This document shows positions 16,680 through 28,453 of a stretch of DNA of 35,247 bases, one piece after another. The position numbers and the translations under genes are program-made. The stretch covers positions 1-35,247 of the forward strand of contig JAWXAX010000230.1 of NCBI GenBank assembly GCA_034439735.1, given 5' to 3'. Source of the DNA: Rhodothermales bacterium (GTDB lineage: Bacteria > Bacteroidota > Rhodothermia > Rhodothermales > JAHQVL01). The first letter of the stretch is position 1. Every line of letters starts with the position of its first letter. A model generated the notes under the pieces. The model was not told the DNA's origin and searched no databases. It worked only from the letters and a program-made list of their open reading frames with translations.

Positions 16680-16958
16680 ATGACCACGCATCCGCGGCAA
16701 CACGCCGCTCCTCAGCACACTCTCCGCCAACACTCCGCGCTGCCCCGGCTCTTTGCGTTATATGTTACTGGTAAAATCGCCGAGACGTCCTGGACCGACA
16801 TGATGAACGCGATCGACGAAGGCGTTGAGACGCCCGAAGAACGCGAAGGACTCGCCAAGTATTTCGCGGACGCCTGTGCTGAAACTGGCGCCGAGGCGAT
16901 GAAAGTGCCGGCCCTACATGAAATTCAGGCGCTCCTTGGCGCCATGCGCGCTAACTGA
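16680..16958 (+). CDS. Small unrecognised protein under a sigma-54 promoter
   Basis: I do not recognise this 92-residue protein. The first 25 residues are rich in Gln, His and Arg (RQHAAPQHTLRQHSALPRL); the rest is mostly acidic predicted helix (GKIAETSWTDMMNAIDEG, TPEEREGLAKYFADACAET, HEIQALLGAM). There is no signal peptide and no membrane segment. It is well supported as a gene: a GTGAGG ribosome site sits 7 nt before ATG 16680, a near-consensus sigma-54 promoter lies upstream and an intrinsic terminator downstream. Its position next to rpoN and its promoter type suggest a product of the sigma-54 regulon, perhaps a stress, nitrogen or surface-related regulator (inference only). Confidence 0.72.
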   Translation: MTTHPRQHAAPQHTLRQHSALPRLFALYVTGKIAETSWTDMMNAIDEGVETPEEREGLAKYFADACAETGAEAMKVPALHEIQALLGAMRAN

Positions 16959-17032
16959 ACCACCCCATTTTTCCCAGGAAACGGAATCTGGCGGTATTCG
17001 TGGCTGGTGCCGCCGGGTTTTCCTGATAAAAC

Positions 17033-17062
17033 GACTGCTCCCCGTAAGGCGCAGTCTTTTTT
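17033..17062 (+). terminator. Intrinsic terminator after the 92-residue gene
   Basis: GACTGC (17033-17038) pairs with GCAGTC (17051-17056), with two more G-C pairs possible after a mismatch inside the loop, and six T follow (17057-17062). On the minus strand GCAGTC is followed by GTTTTATC, so it may also help end the convergent dehydrogenase gene. Confidence 0.72.
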
Positions 17063-17093
17063 ATGGCGTTTGGCCAGGGTTCAGCCCGGCCGT

Positions 17094-20000
17094 TTAGCGT
17101 AGGGTCGCCAGATAACTGACGACATCGCGCAGTTCGCGCCGGCTCATCATGAGACCCATCGCAGGCATGGCGGACGCGCCGGTTTCGCGCGTCTGAATAC
17201 GGGCCGTGGGAACTTCATGCACCGTACCGTCGGCGTCGATAAGCCGAACCGTAGCCTCGTCTTCTTCCCGTACCGTCCCGCGCACCACGCGGCCGTCATC
17301 CAGCGTCAATGCGACCAACCCGTAGCCGGGAGCGATCCGGTTGCCTGGAGCGACCAGCGCTTCGAGTATCTGTTCGCGTTGGAGGGTCGACGCGATCCGG
17401 GACAGGTCCGGCCCGATGTCGCCACCCTGCCCCTCAATCGCGTGGCATCGCATGCACTGTGCGGCTTCGTGGCGCTGCACGACCCGCTGGCCTTGTGTGG
17501 CGTCGCCGCCCAGGAGGGCGTCCTCAAAAGCGATCCGCGGCTCAGCCGAAGCGCGGCTTGCGTAGTATCCGGCTACAAGAGCACCGAGGGTGTCCGCGCC
17601 GTGTGATTCGGCCGCCTCAAGGAGATCGAGTTTGAGTTCCGGCCGCCAATCACCGCTTTTGAGCCGGGCGAAGAGTCTCAGCAGCACATCGCGCGCATGG
17701 TCGGATGGAACGAGTCCGAGCGCACGTAGGGCGGCCTGTTGTTCGGGGATCGGAGCCCTGTCCAGCACGGCGTATAACATTTCCGCCACACTGGCGCCGG
17801 GGAGCGATGCGCCCGGTATGAGGCCGAGCGCGGTCATGCGAACGGTCTCGGCTCGGTCGGAGAGGGCGCGTTGGATGGCGTTCGCGAGGCCGTCATCGCC
17901 GAGCGCGTTGAGGGCCTGGAGGGCGGCGATTCGGAGTTCCGGTGCGGGTGCACCGCGCAGCCGTTCATGGAGCGCCGGCAAGGCGGATTCGTCTTGAAGC
18001 CGGCTCACGGCCTCGGCGGTAGCGATCGCCACGGCAACAGGGCCCTGTTGTAGCAACGGGGACGAAATCGACGCCAGCGCCTCGCGAGCCGGCGCCGCAT
18101 CCCGTGGCGCCGGACCGTGATAGAGGCCATCGACACGATCCACGACCGAGGGTGTTGCCCAAACACCGAGTGCGGCGAGTGCCTCAACGCGAAGCGCCTC
18201 GGGGGCGTCCGGGCGGTTGGCAAAGGCCGCGAGACGGGCGGTGGCCTCGGGTCCGCCTACGCGACTGTTGGCGTTGATGATGCGCCGGAGCAGCGGTTCT
18301 TCGGTGAATCGCGATTCGTCGAGCAGGGCGGCGAGTGCCGGCAGCGCGGCCTCGATACCGCCGTCGTCGTTGATGGCGCGCGCGGCCTCGGTGACGATGT
18401 ATAAATCGGCGTCGTCCAGGAAGGTCGCCACGCCATCGTGGCGCAGTCGGCGCAGGGCGACAACGGCGGCGATGCGAAGCGCGCGGGACGGGTGATCACG
18501 CAGCGCCACCAGCGGTGCAGCTTCGCCGATGCGGGCCAGGGCGATCACGCCGGCGTGCCGGAGGTGGGCATCTACGTCGTTATTGGCTTCGAGCATCGCC
18601 AGCAGGCCTGGAACGGCGGCCGTATCGGCCAGCCGGCCGAGCGCCTCCGCCGCATACAGCTGAACGCGGGGTGAGGCGTCCGCGAGCAGCGGGCGAAGCG
18701 CTTCGGCGGCGGCGGCGTGGCGGACATCTCCGAGCGTTTTCGCGGCCTGGGCGCGGATCTCGGCCTCGTCATCCCCAAGCAACGAAACGAGCGCATCGGC
18801 ATACGCGGCGTTCGCGCGCGCCATCTGCCCGATCCCCCAGATGCCGTGGACGCGGCTCTGGAGCGCGTCGGCGTCGTTTGCGGCGATGCGTAGCGTCTCA
18901 AAGCCGGCGTTGCCAGCGGCGGCGAGAGCGAACTGCGCTTCGAGGCGGACACGCATGTCCGCGTGCCCGAGGAGGCCGGCGAGGCGCTCCTCGTCCATTT
19001 CCTCGAAATCCTCCAGGAGCAACTGCCGGGTTTCGTCGCGGAGCGGATGCGGGGAGTTGGTATCGATCTTCCAGATCCGGCCGGCGTCTTTGGGGCCCCA
19101 TCCGTCGATCCAGTCGGCGGCATACAGGGCGCCGTCCGGGCCGAAGTCGAGCCCCGACGTGAGGATGCCTCGCGAGACCTCCGTGTCCTGGTCGAGTTCG
19201 AACGACGCGCCACGCGGGTTGAGGGAAAAGGCAAAGATGCGGGAACGCGCCGGCGAACCGGTGAACTCGGCCACGAAGAACCGGTCCTTCCAGGCCTCGC
19301 CGAGGCCCGTACCCGGGTTGTAGACCATGCCGGCCGGCCCACTGTGGTAGGCCGCGAGCGGCGGGAGGATGTAGGCCGCCTGGCCCTCGAAGCGGGGCTT
19401 GTAGAGCGACTCATCCATCCAGACCTTGTAAGCGTTGTTGTCCGGGTCGATGTATTTGCCGAACTGCCAGTTAGTGCGCCATCCGCTATCCGACCCCTCG
19501 ATGAGGTGGACGAGCCGCTCGTGCTCGCCGGGGTGGTCGCCGTCGTTGTCGACCGTGATGAGGTTGCCGAAGGCGTCGAAGACAAACTCGTGGGTATTAC
19601 GGAGGCCGGCGGCGAAGACCTCGAAGCCGCTGCCGTCGGGCTCCGAGCGGAGGATGGCGCCCTGGTTGGGATAGGCCCAGGCCTTTCCATCGGGCCCGGT
19701 CACATTCAGGCCGATGTCGCCGATGGACCAGTAGATGCGGCCGTCGGGGCCGACGGTCAGTCCGGACATGCCGTGAGCGCCGAAGCCGATGTGGACGGCG
19801 TAGCCGTGGCTGATGGAGGTCATCTCATCGGCCTGGCCATCGCCGGAGGTGTCTGTCAATCGCCACAGATCCGGCGCGACACCCAGGTAGACATCGTCGC
19901 GGAAGGGCATGACGGCGCCAGCGAGGTCGGAGATTTCGGTGTTGAAGCCGGCCACGTACCGCTGGGACCGGTCCGCCACGCCATCACCGGAGGTATCTTC

Positions 20001-20471
20001 GATCCGGTAGATTTCCTCCTGCTCGACGGTGAGGTCGCGCCAGTCGTGGGAGCCATCGCCATTCAGGTCGGGGAACCAGCTGTTCTCGGCGCTCCGTTCG
20101 GGTGCGAGCTCACGATGCAGGAAGGTGCGCCGGTCTTCCGGGGATTGCCAGCTGATTGACTCGATCATCCATTCGCGATAGCCACGGATGTCGAATTCAG
20201 AGTGTTCTATCCGGTGGGTACGGGTGATGTAGGCGCCACCGCGGTTGTCGAAGGCGAGCGCGATCGGGTCCGCCATGAGCCGTTCGGAAGCCCAGAGGGA
20301 GAGGGAGAGCCCGTCGGCGAGCTGGACGCTGGCGGTGGCGAGGATGGAGTCCGCCTCGAGTTTCGCCGCGTCGGGGTCGAGGGTTGTTATCTGGAGGGGG
20401 ACGGCCGGCTCGGACGAACAGGCAGCGAGTAGGAGCGACGCCAGCAGGGCGCCCGGCAGGAAGTGACGCAT
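17094..20471 (-). CDS. Lipoprotein dehydrogenase: beta-propeller, HEAT repeats, cytochrome c (PVC-type)
   Basis: A 1125-residue exported lipoprotein. A lipobox LAAC (C18) anchors it to a membrane. Residues about 45-475 form a beta-propeller of the PVC-type/glucose-sorbosone dehydrogenase kind with Asp-rich calcium-like loops (DLNGDGSHDW, DTSGDGVADR, DTSGDGQADE). About 485-985 are HEAT-like repeats. The C-terminus is a cytochrome c domain with heme site CMRCH (C1006, C1009, H1010) and a likely Met ligand in MPAMG near 1102-1105. Such proteins are known mainly from Planctomycetes, Verrucomicrobia and Bacteroidota-like genomes and are thought to oxidise sugars or related alcohols and pass electrons to the heme; the substrate is unknown. 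It is the last gene of a three-gene run with the membrane protein and the aminopeptidase. Confidence 0.88.
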   Translation of the reverse strand: MRHFLPGALLASLLLAACSSEPAVPLQITTLDPDAAKLEADSILATASVQLADGLSLSLWASERLMADPIALAFDNRGGAYITRTHRIEHSEFDIRGYREWMIESISWQSPEDRRTFLHRELAPERSAENSWFPDLNGDGSHDWRDLTVEQEEIYRIEDTSGDGVADRSQRYVAGFNTEISDLAGAVMPFRDDVYLGVAPDLWRLTDTSGDGQADEMTSISHGYAVHIGFGAHGMSGLTVGPDGRIYWSIGDIGLNVTGPDGKAWAYPNQGAILRSEPDGSGFEVFAAGLRNTHEFVFDAFGNLITVDNDGDHPGEHERLVHLIEGSDSGWRTNWQFGKYIDPDNNAYKVWMDESLYKPRFEGQAAYILPPLAAYHSGPAGMVYNPGTGLGEAWKDRFFVAEFTGSPARSRIFAFSLNPRGASFELDQDTEVSRGILTSGLDFGPDGALYAADWIDGWGPKDAGRIWKIDTNSPHPLRDETRQLLLEDFEEMDEERLAGLLGHADMRVRLEAQFALAAAGNAGFETLRIAANDADALQSRVHGIWGIGQMARANAAYADALVSLLGDDEAEIRAQAAKTLGDVRHAAAAEALRPLLADASPRVQLYAAEALGRLADTAAVPGLLAMLEANNDVDAHLRHAGVIALARIGEAAPLVALRDHPSRALRIAAVVALRRLRHDGVATFLDDADLYIVTEAARAINDDGGIEAALPALAALLDESRFTEEPLLRRIINANSRVGGPEATARLAAFANRPDAPEALRVEALAALGVWATPSVVDRVDGLYHGPAPRDAAPAREALASISSPLLQQGPVAVAIATAEAVSRLQDESALPALHERLRGAPAPELRIAALQALNALGDDGLANAIQRALSDRAETVRMTALGLIPGASLPGASVAEMLYAVLDRAPIPEQQAALRALGLVPSDHARDVLLRLFARLKSGDWRPELKLDLLEAAESHGADTLGALVAGYYASRASAEPRIAFEDALLGGDATQGQRVVQRHEAAQCMRCHAIEGQGGDIGPDLSRIASTLQREQILEALVAPGNRIAPGYGLVALTLDDGRVVRGTVREEDEATVRLIDADGTVHEVPTARIQTRETGASAMPAMGLMMSRRELRDVVSYLATLR

Positions 20472-20501
20472 CGGAGCGAGGGAGGTTGGGGGATAAAAAA
20501 A

Positions 20502-21401
20502 TCAGGCGATGGCCGGCCCCGCTTCGGGGGCGCCGGCGACGACAGCAGATGGCGCGGCCATCCAGACACGCTCGAAGAGCGCTACTTCGCTACCGGCCCA
20601 CGCCACCGTAACGGCCGCTCGTACGAGGAGGAGCCCTTGCTGGAGCAAAAAGGCGACCCACACGCCGGCGGCGGAGGATGCGCCCTGGGCGCCGATAAGC
20701 GTCGGGACGGCGAGGATGGCGAGGGCAACAAAAAACCAGAACAGGTACAGCACGCTGGCGCTGCCGTGTCGGAAGGGCCACACAGCCCCGGTTGCAAACG
20801 CCGACAGGGTGCGCTCATGGCGGACGACCAGGGCCAGCCGCCCGTAACGTTCGAACAGATCGACCATCGCCATACCGGTGATCAGCAGGGTGGGGCGGAT
20901 CACGAAAAACGTCCAGAATGTACCGACCTCGCCGCTCCAGGCGGCCGCTAGTGCGCTCGAAGCTACGACGACGACGCTGCCGATCAGGATGCGAATCAGC
21001 AGCCAGATGAGCGCTAGCAGGATCCCACGCGGCGCATACCGGCCGACGCCGCGCCAGAAAGGCCACGTGCCGCCCTGTTGCAGGGCGTAGACGAGCCCGA
21101 CGCCGGCGACGACGCGCCACGCCATATAAAGCGGGATGAGCCAGAGCAACTGGAGCGCTACGGCGTCCAGGCTGGGACCGATCTGAACGAGTGCCTCTTG
21201 CCAGAGCAGGATGTCGAAATCGAGGAGCTTCTGGTCCCCGAATCCGCTCTGACCGATGCTGTCGACCAGCAGTTGGTAAAGGGGGAACGAGAGGAGGAGC
21301 GCGCTGACGAGGTTGACGGCATAGACGAGCAGTACCAGCGTCGGACGCCGGCGGGCATCGTCCAGTCCGGCTCGGATGCTGGTCGATACAGGATTCGACA
21401 T
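20502..21401 (-). CDS. Multi-pass membrane protein of unknown function
   Basis: I do not assign a function to this 299-residue protein. About six hydrophobic segments are visible: near 21-46, 82-105, 125-148, 163-180, 215-238 and 243-266, joined by short loops with RRRPT, FWRGVGRYAPRG and VVRHERTLSAF. The general form resembles the uncharacterised membrane proteins with a repeated helix pattern that are often found beside proteases or lipoproteins. It lies 30 bp before the dehydrogenase gene and 39 bp after the M1 aminopeptidase, all on one strand, so it is probably cotranscribed and may assist one of them. Confidence 0.8.
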   Translation of the reverse strand: MSNPVSTSIRAGLDDARRRPTLVLLVYAVNLVSALLLSFPLYQLLVDSIGQSGFGDQKLLDFDILLWQEALVQIGPSLDAVALQLLWLIPLYMAWRVVAGVGLVYALQQGGTWPFWRGVGRYAPRGILLALIWLLIRILIGSVVVVASSALAAAWSGEVGTFWTFFVIRPTLLITGMAMVDLFERYGRLALVVRHERTLSAFATGAVWPFRHGSASVLYLFWFFVALAILAVPTLIGAQGASSAAGVWVAFLLQQGLLLVRAAVTVAWAGSEVALFERVWMAAPSAVVAGAPEAGPAIA

Positions 21402-21440
21402 AGGGATGAAACGAGCTTGAGGAGTCGATCGGGGGGGGTG

Positions 21441-23435
21441 TTAGAACAGGCCGCCGAACAGATAAAACAGTTGTTGGAGCCAGACGGTCGCGTTGAACTG
21501 CTGCCGGCGGGCGTAGGTGGTTTCGGGTTCAACGAGCCGGCGGTTGTTCAGGCGATCGACATCGAGCCATACGATGTGGTCGGGGTCGATAAATACTTCC
21601 GCGATGGGCGTGTCTCGGTTGAACGACAGCTCGTGTTTCGCTCCCTGTCCGTCCCAGGCCACGTCCTCGACGGAGCCGTCGGCGAAGCGCACGCGGACGA
21701 CTTGAGGGAATACGCCGTTGTCCTTTCGGAGGAGCGTCGCCACGCTCTGGTAGCGCCCGCCGTCTTCCGTCGGCGGGGTGTTGACGATCGCGTCGACCGC
21801 GTAGTCGACCACGGCGGTGCCGTACACGTAGGGATCGAAAAACCAGGTCATGGGCTGGCCGGCGACCTCCTCGACGATCGCGATGAAGTCGCGCGTCGTG
21901 GGATGCTTGAACCGCCAGCGTTCGTAGTAGGTATGCAGGATGCGCTGCATGGCGTCCCAGCCGAGGTAGCGTTCGAGCGTGGCGAGCACGACAGCCGGCT
22001 TGGCGTAGGAGGCTTTTCCGTAGTCGGATGATGACATCTCCCAGGTTTTTGCGAACATGGGGCCGCTGGAAGGATTGTTTTTGAGGTAGCTCATGCGCTG
22101 CACCTCGCCGTCGCTCAGTTCAATGCCAGGGATGTCCATCACCGAGCCGCGCCCGTAGTGCGTATCCATGATGCGCATTTCGATGTAGGAGTTCATCCCT
22201 TCGTCCATCCACGATTCCTCGAACTCGTTGCTGGCGAGGAGGCCATAGAAGTACTGGTGTCCAAATTCGTGAATCGTCACCAGTTCGAGTGGGCGCGCCC
22301 ATTCGGGCAGCATATAGAACGTGCCGCAGGTGATGAGGGTGGGGTACTCCATGCCGTTGCTGCCGCCGATGCCGTCGACCAGCGTAAGGGTGTCATAGGG
22401 GTATTCGCCGAGCCACTGGTCGTAGTAGTCGAGCGCGACTTTCGCGGCGTCGAAGTGGCGCTGGACCTGGGCGCGGTGTTCGGGTTGGATGAGGAGTTTG
22501 ATGGCGACGTGGCGCCACTGGTCGGTGAATTCGAGCAGGTCGCCGCTGGCCGTCCAGGCGAAATCGTGCACATCGTCGGCGCGGTAGGTGACCTGTTTCT
22601 GGCCGTTCAGGATGACCTCGCCCACCTGTTTACCCGTGGCGCCGATGCGGTAATGTTCGGGCGCCGTGAGGGAGACTTCGTAGGTGCCGAAGTCCGCGTA
22701 GAACTCGCTATTGGCGTGGAACTGGTGGGTATTCCACTGGCCGGCGGGGGCGTCGGCCGGCACATAGCGCTGGCCTGGGACTTCGTAGACGCCGAGTTTG
22801 GGAAACCACTGGGCGACCATGAAGAACAGGCTGTCGTTGTCCTTGCGTTCCCAGCCGGTGCGCGCGAAGATCTGCGGCATGCGGGAGGTGAAGTCGATAT
22901 CCAGCGTGATCTCGGCGCCAGGGGCGACGGGTTCGGGGAGTTGGACGGAAACGACCGTGCGATCCTGCGTGTTGTCGTCGTCCGGATGGATGAACGTGAT
23001 GGCGTCGGTGAGGTCGATCGATTCCGGAGCGGCGCCGAGTGGGCCGGCGTCGCCGGGGGTGTTGCGGACGATCTGCATCCGGTTGATGTCGATCCCTCCC
23101 CAGCGTTCCTCGCCGTCGGCGGAGAAGCCGCGGTGCCGGCCGCCGCTTTCCTTCATGAACGTACTGGTGGAGTCTCGGAAGGCGTTCAGGTAGAGGTGGA
23201 ACTGGAGTTCGCCGACCGGGACGGAATCCGGGTTGCGCCAGGTGACCCGTTGCCGGCCCTCGATCGACCGGGTGGAGGGATCGAGGGTGACTTCCATCTC
23301 ATAGGCGACGCGTCGTTCGCTGAGGGGGCTATCGTGGATCGTCTGCGCCGCGGCCGGGATGCTGACGAAGCACACGAGTCCGAGTCCAAAGGCGATTTTG
23401 AAGGCGCGCACGCCGGCGCCATGAACCTTATGCAT
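21441..23435 (-). CDS. M1-family zinc aminopeptidase (gluzincin), secreted
   Basis: A secreted or periplasmic zinc peptidase of 664 residues. A signal peptide covers about residues 1-31 (hydrophobic LGLVCFVSIPAAA, cleavage before Q). The N-terminal beta domain reads YEMEVTLDPSTRSIEGRQRV; the catalytic domain has GGSNGMEYP (the M1 exopeptidase GxMEN-type motif, altered) and the zinc site H389 E390 ... H393 with third ligand E412, the M1 pattern HExxH-x18-E. An upstream GTG at 23483 would add 16 residues, but ATG 23435 places the signal peptide at the start. The substrate is unknown; family members trim peptides from the N-terminus. It heads a three-gene minus-strand run and is divergent from the HMG-CoA-lyase-like gene. 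Confidence 0.88.
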   Translation of the reverse strand: MHKVHGAGVRAFKIAFGLGLVCFVSIPAAAQTIHDSPLSERRVAYEMEVTLDPSTRSIEGRQRVTWRNPDSVPVGELQFHLYLNAFRDSTSTFMKESGGRHRGFSADGEERWGGIDINRMQIVRNTPGDAGPLGAAPESIDLTDAITFIHPDDDNTQDRTVVSVQLPEPVAPGAEITLDIDFTSRMPQIFARTGWERKDNDSLFFMVAQWFPKLGVYEVPGQRYVPADAPAGQWNTHQFHANSEFYADFGTYEVSLTAPEHYRIGATGKQVGEVILNGQKQVTYRADDVHDFAWTASGDLLEFTDQWRHVAIKLLIQPEHRAQVQRHFDAAKVALDYYDQWLGEYPYDTLTLVDGIGGSNGMEYPTLITCGTFYMLPEWARPLELVTIHEFGHQYFYGLLASNEFEESWMDEGMNSYIEMRIMDTHYGRGSVMDIPGIELSDGEVQRMSYLKNNPSSGPMFAKTWEMSSSDYGKASYAKPAVVLATLERYLGWDAMQRILHTYYERWRFKHPTTRDFIAIVEEVAGQPMTWFFDPYVYGTAVVDYAVDAIVNTPPTEDGGRYQSVATLLRKDNGVFPQVVRVRFADGSVEDVAWDGQGAKHELSFNRDTPIAEVFIDPDHIVWLDVDRLNNRRLVEPETTYARRQQFNATVWLQQLFYLFGGLF

Positions 23436-23568
23436 ACAACTTGCGTTGGGTGAAAAGCCGACGGAAACAGCCGGCAGCGCCACATGAAACGGCGCGTGAC
23501 AACGAAGAATCCGGTCTTTATGGTACGCCGCGGGCTACCGAGTTGCAACGTAAACCAGCGCTTCCCGC

Positions 23569-24464
23569 ATGATGTCCCTACCCGCCCGCGTGACCATCGC
23601 CGAGGTCGGCATGCGCGATGGCTTCCAGTTCGAGGCGAAGCCGATTCCCACCGACCTGAAGCGCGAGGTGCTGCAGGGCCTGGTGGCGGCCGGCGTGCCG
23701 CGGATCCAGGTCACGTCGTTCGTCCACCCGACGCGGGTACCGCAGATGGCGGATGCCGAAGAGTTATGCGCCCGGCTGCCCGAGGGTGACACCGTGTACA
23801 CGGGTCTGGCGCTGAACGCGCGGGGCGTGGAGCGGGCGGCGGCAGCCGGCCTGGGGTTCGTCGATCTGTCGATCTCGACCAATGATCGACATAGCCGCGA
23901 CAATGCGGGTATGTCGCTCGTTGAGGCTATCGAGGAGGCTGAAGTGATGATCGGCCTTGCCCGCCGGCTGGGGATTCAGGCGCAGATGGGCCTCCAGTGT
24001 GTGTTTGGCTACGCCGCGCCGGGCGACACGCCGTTGGATCGGGTGGTAGATTTGGCGCGCCGGTATGCCCTTCTCGGGCTCGAGTCGCTCTCCCTGGCCG
24101 ATACCACCGGGATGGCCCATCCTGTATCGATCCAGCGAGTGGTAGAAGAGGTCCAGTCCGTCGTTGGGGATGTGCCCATCGTGCTGCATCTTCACGACAC
24201 GCGCGGCCTGGGCATGGCCAACGTGCTCGCCGCGCTTCAGGCCGGCGTGACCCGGTTCGACGCCTCGATGGGCGGCCTCGGCGGATGTCCGTTTATCCCG
24301 GGCGCGACAGGCAATATCGCGACGGAGGATACGATCTATCTACTCGAAGCCATGGGGATCGAGACGGGGATTGACCGCCGTCGGGTGGGGGCGATCACGC
24401 GCGGGTTAGAGGCGTTTTTAGGCCGTGAGTTGCCGGGTAAGATGCATCGGCTGGACGTGAAAAG

Positions 24465-24477
<13 letters not shown>
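23569..24477 (+). CDS. Hydroxymethylglutaryl-CoA lyase-like enzyme
   Basis: A TIM-barrel enzyme of the HMG-CoA lyase family (302 residues), which splits 3-hydroxy-3-methylglutaryl-CoA to acetyl-CoA and acetoacetate in leucine breakdown. Key sites: MRDGFQ (R16, D17), the metal-binding HLHDTRG, and the signature [19 protein letters not shown] with its catalytic cysteine. It starts at ATG 23569, with a second ATG immediately after. Related DRE-TIM enzymes can act on other hydroxy-acyl-CoAs, so the exact substrate is less certain than the family. It lies alone, without other leucine-degradation genes, and its last 13 bp overlap the end of the opposing gcvP. Confidence 0.88.
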
Positions 24478-27341
<2,864 letters not shown>

Positions 27342-27512
27342 ACGGGCGCAGGCATTCAGCAACGGGACGATACCTCCGCGGCGGGTAAAGTAAGCCTTCA
27401 GAGCGGCAGGCTGGCCATCCGGGGCGCGGTATCTGGATGGGGCTGGAAAGGCGCGACGAACCGGGAAGTTTCTCGTCCCTCGAACCCGCCGCGCATATTC
27501 ATAAAATAACCC

Positions 27513-28340
27513 TTATCCGCCTTTTTCGCGGAGGCGTTTCAGCGCTTCGCGCGCGGCGCGCTGCTCGGCGAGTTTTTTGCTGCCAGCCTGGCCGCGGCCA
27601 CTCGGGTTGCCCTGCAGGATGGCCTCGACGGTGAAGGTGCGCGCGTGGCTCGGGCCGTCCTCGGAGACGACGCAATAGGTGGGTTGGGACCATCCCCGGG
27701 CCTGGGCAAATTCCAGGAGGAGGCTTTTGTAATTGTCGTGGTGCTGGGACAATTCGGCGAGGTCCACGTCGGCGAACATCGTGCGATGAATAAACGTCCG
27801 TGCGGCCGTCAGCCCCAGATCCAGGTAGATCGCCCCGATGAGCGCTTCAAATGCATCGGCCAGGATAGTGCGGTTCTCCCGGCCCTGCTCCTGGATCATG
27901 TTTTTGCTCATCAGGATGAATCGGCCGAGGTCGATCTGCTCGGCGCACTCGGCCAGGGCTTTGCCGTTGACCAGCTTGGCGCGCAAACGCGTCAGAAAGC
28001 CTTCATCCTTCGTCGGGAAAATCTGATAGAGATGTTCGGCGGTGATAAAACCCAGGACCGCATCTCCCAGGAATTCGAGCCGTTCATTCGACCGCAACGC
28101 TGTATTCGTCTCGCCCCGAAGCAGCGAGCGGTGACGCATGGCGCGCTCGTACAGGCTCATGTCGCGGACGCGGAAACCGACTAACTGTTCAATCTCCGGG
28201 CGGGCGAGGGGGGAAGGGGGGTGTTCTCGCCGGAAGTAGCCCCCGAAGAGTCCTCGAATAAGCCTTTGAAGAAAGGAAGTCGATGTGTTCGACGCGGCAG
28301 ACTGCAAGATCGCGCACCATTGGTCATTACTTCGGCACAA
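27513..28340 (-). CDS. rnc: Ribonuclease III
   Basis: Double-stranded RNA endonuclease for rRNA and mRNA processing. The catalytic domain has the RNase III signature NERLEFLGDAVLG (E89, D93) and DAFEALIGAIYLDLG (D162, E165); a dsRNA-binding domain follows at about 200-271 (SLLLEFAQARGW, GSKKLAEQRAAREALKRL). No ATG fits: the conserved IEQLVGFRVRDMSLYERAMRHRS must be included, so the start is TTG 28340 or, more likely if the TATCTTTG there is a promoter, TTG 28307. The first 40 or so residues are a poorly conserved extension, making 275 residues against the usual 220-260. It is divergent from an aldehyde dehydrogenase gene and apart from acpP-fabF. Confidence 0.93.
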   Translation of the reverse strand: MCRSNDQWCAILQSAASNTSTSFLQRLIRGLFGGYFRREHPPSPLARPEIEQLVGFRVRDMSLYERAMRHRSLLRGETNTALRSNERLEFLGDAVLGFITAEHLYQIFPTKDEGFLTRLRAKLVNGKALAECAEQIDLGRFILMSKNMIQEQGRENRTILADAFEALIGAIYLDLGLTAARTFIHRTMFADVDLAELSQHHDNYKSLLLEFAQARGWSQPTYCVVSEDGPSHARTFTVEAILQGNPSGRGQAGSKKLAEQRAAREALKRLREKGG

Positions 28341-28345
28341 AGATA
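28338..28345 (-). promoter_or_regulatory. Possible -7 promoter box of rnc (TATCTTTG)
   Basis: On the minus strand TATCTTTG fits the Bacteroidota housekeeping -7 consensus TAnnTTTG exactly, with a TGAC element about 21 bp upstream. It overlaps the TTG at 28340, which would then be untranscribed and favour the TTG at 28307 as the start codon. Confidence 0.3.
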
Positions 28346-28453
28346 AGCGAAAACATAAAAAAAGAAGTCACCCCTCGGAAGTGCTCATGATTTAGGGGAG
28401 AGTCCTTCGTATTTTCACACCTTACTTTCGCTTTCGATTTTGTGTAGCATCAC

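Noticed and set aside
18963-20159. Long open frame antisense to the dehydrogenase lipoprotein
   Set aside because: Shadow of a GC-rich gene: no signal, domain or ribosome site, and composition typical of antisense frames.
22158-23453. 431-codon frame antisense to the M1 aminopeptidase
   Set aside because: Covered by a well-supported gene with catalytic motifs; the antisense translation shows no recognisable fold.
27363-27512. Glycine riboswitch before gcvP
   Set aside because: The conserved glycine aptamer core could not be found in the 150-bp leader.
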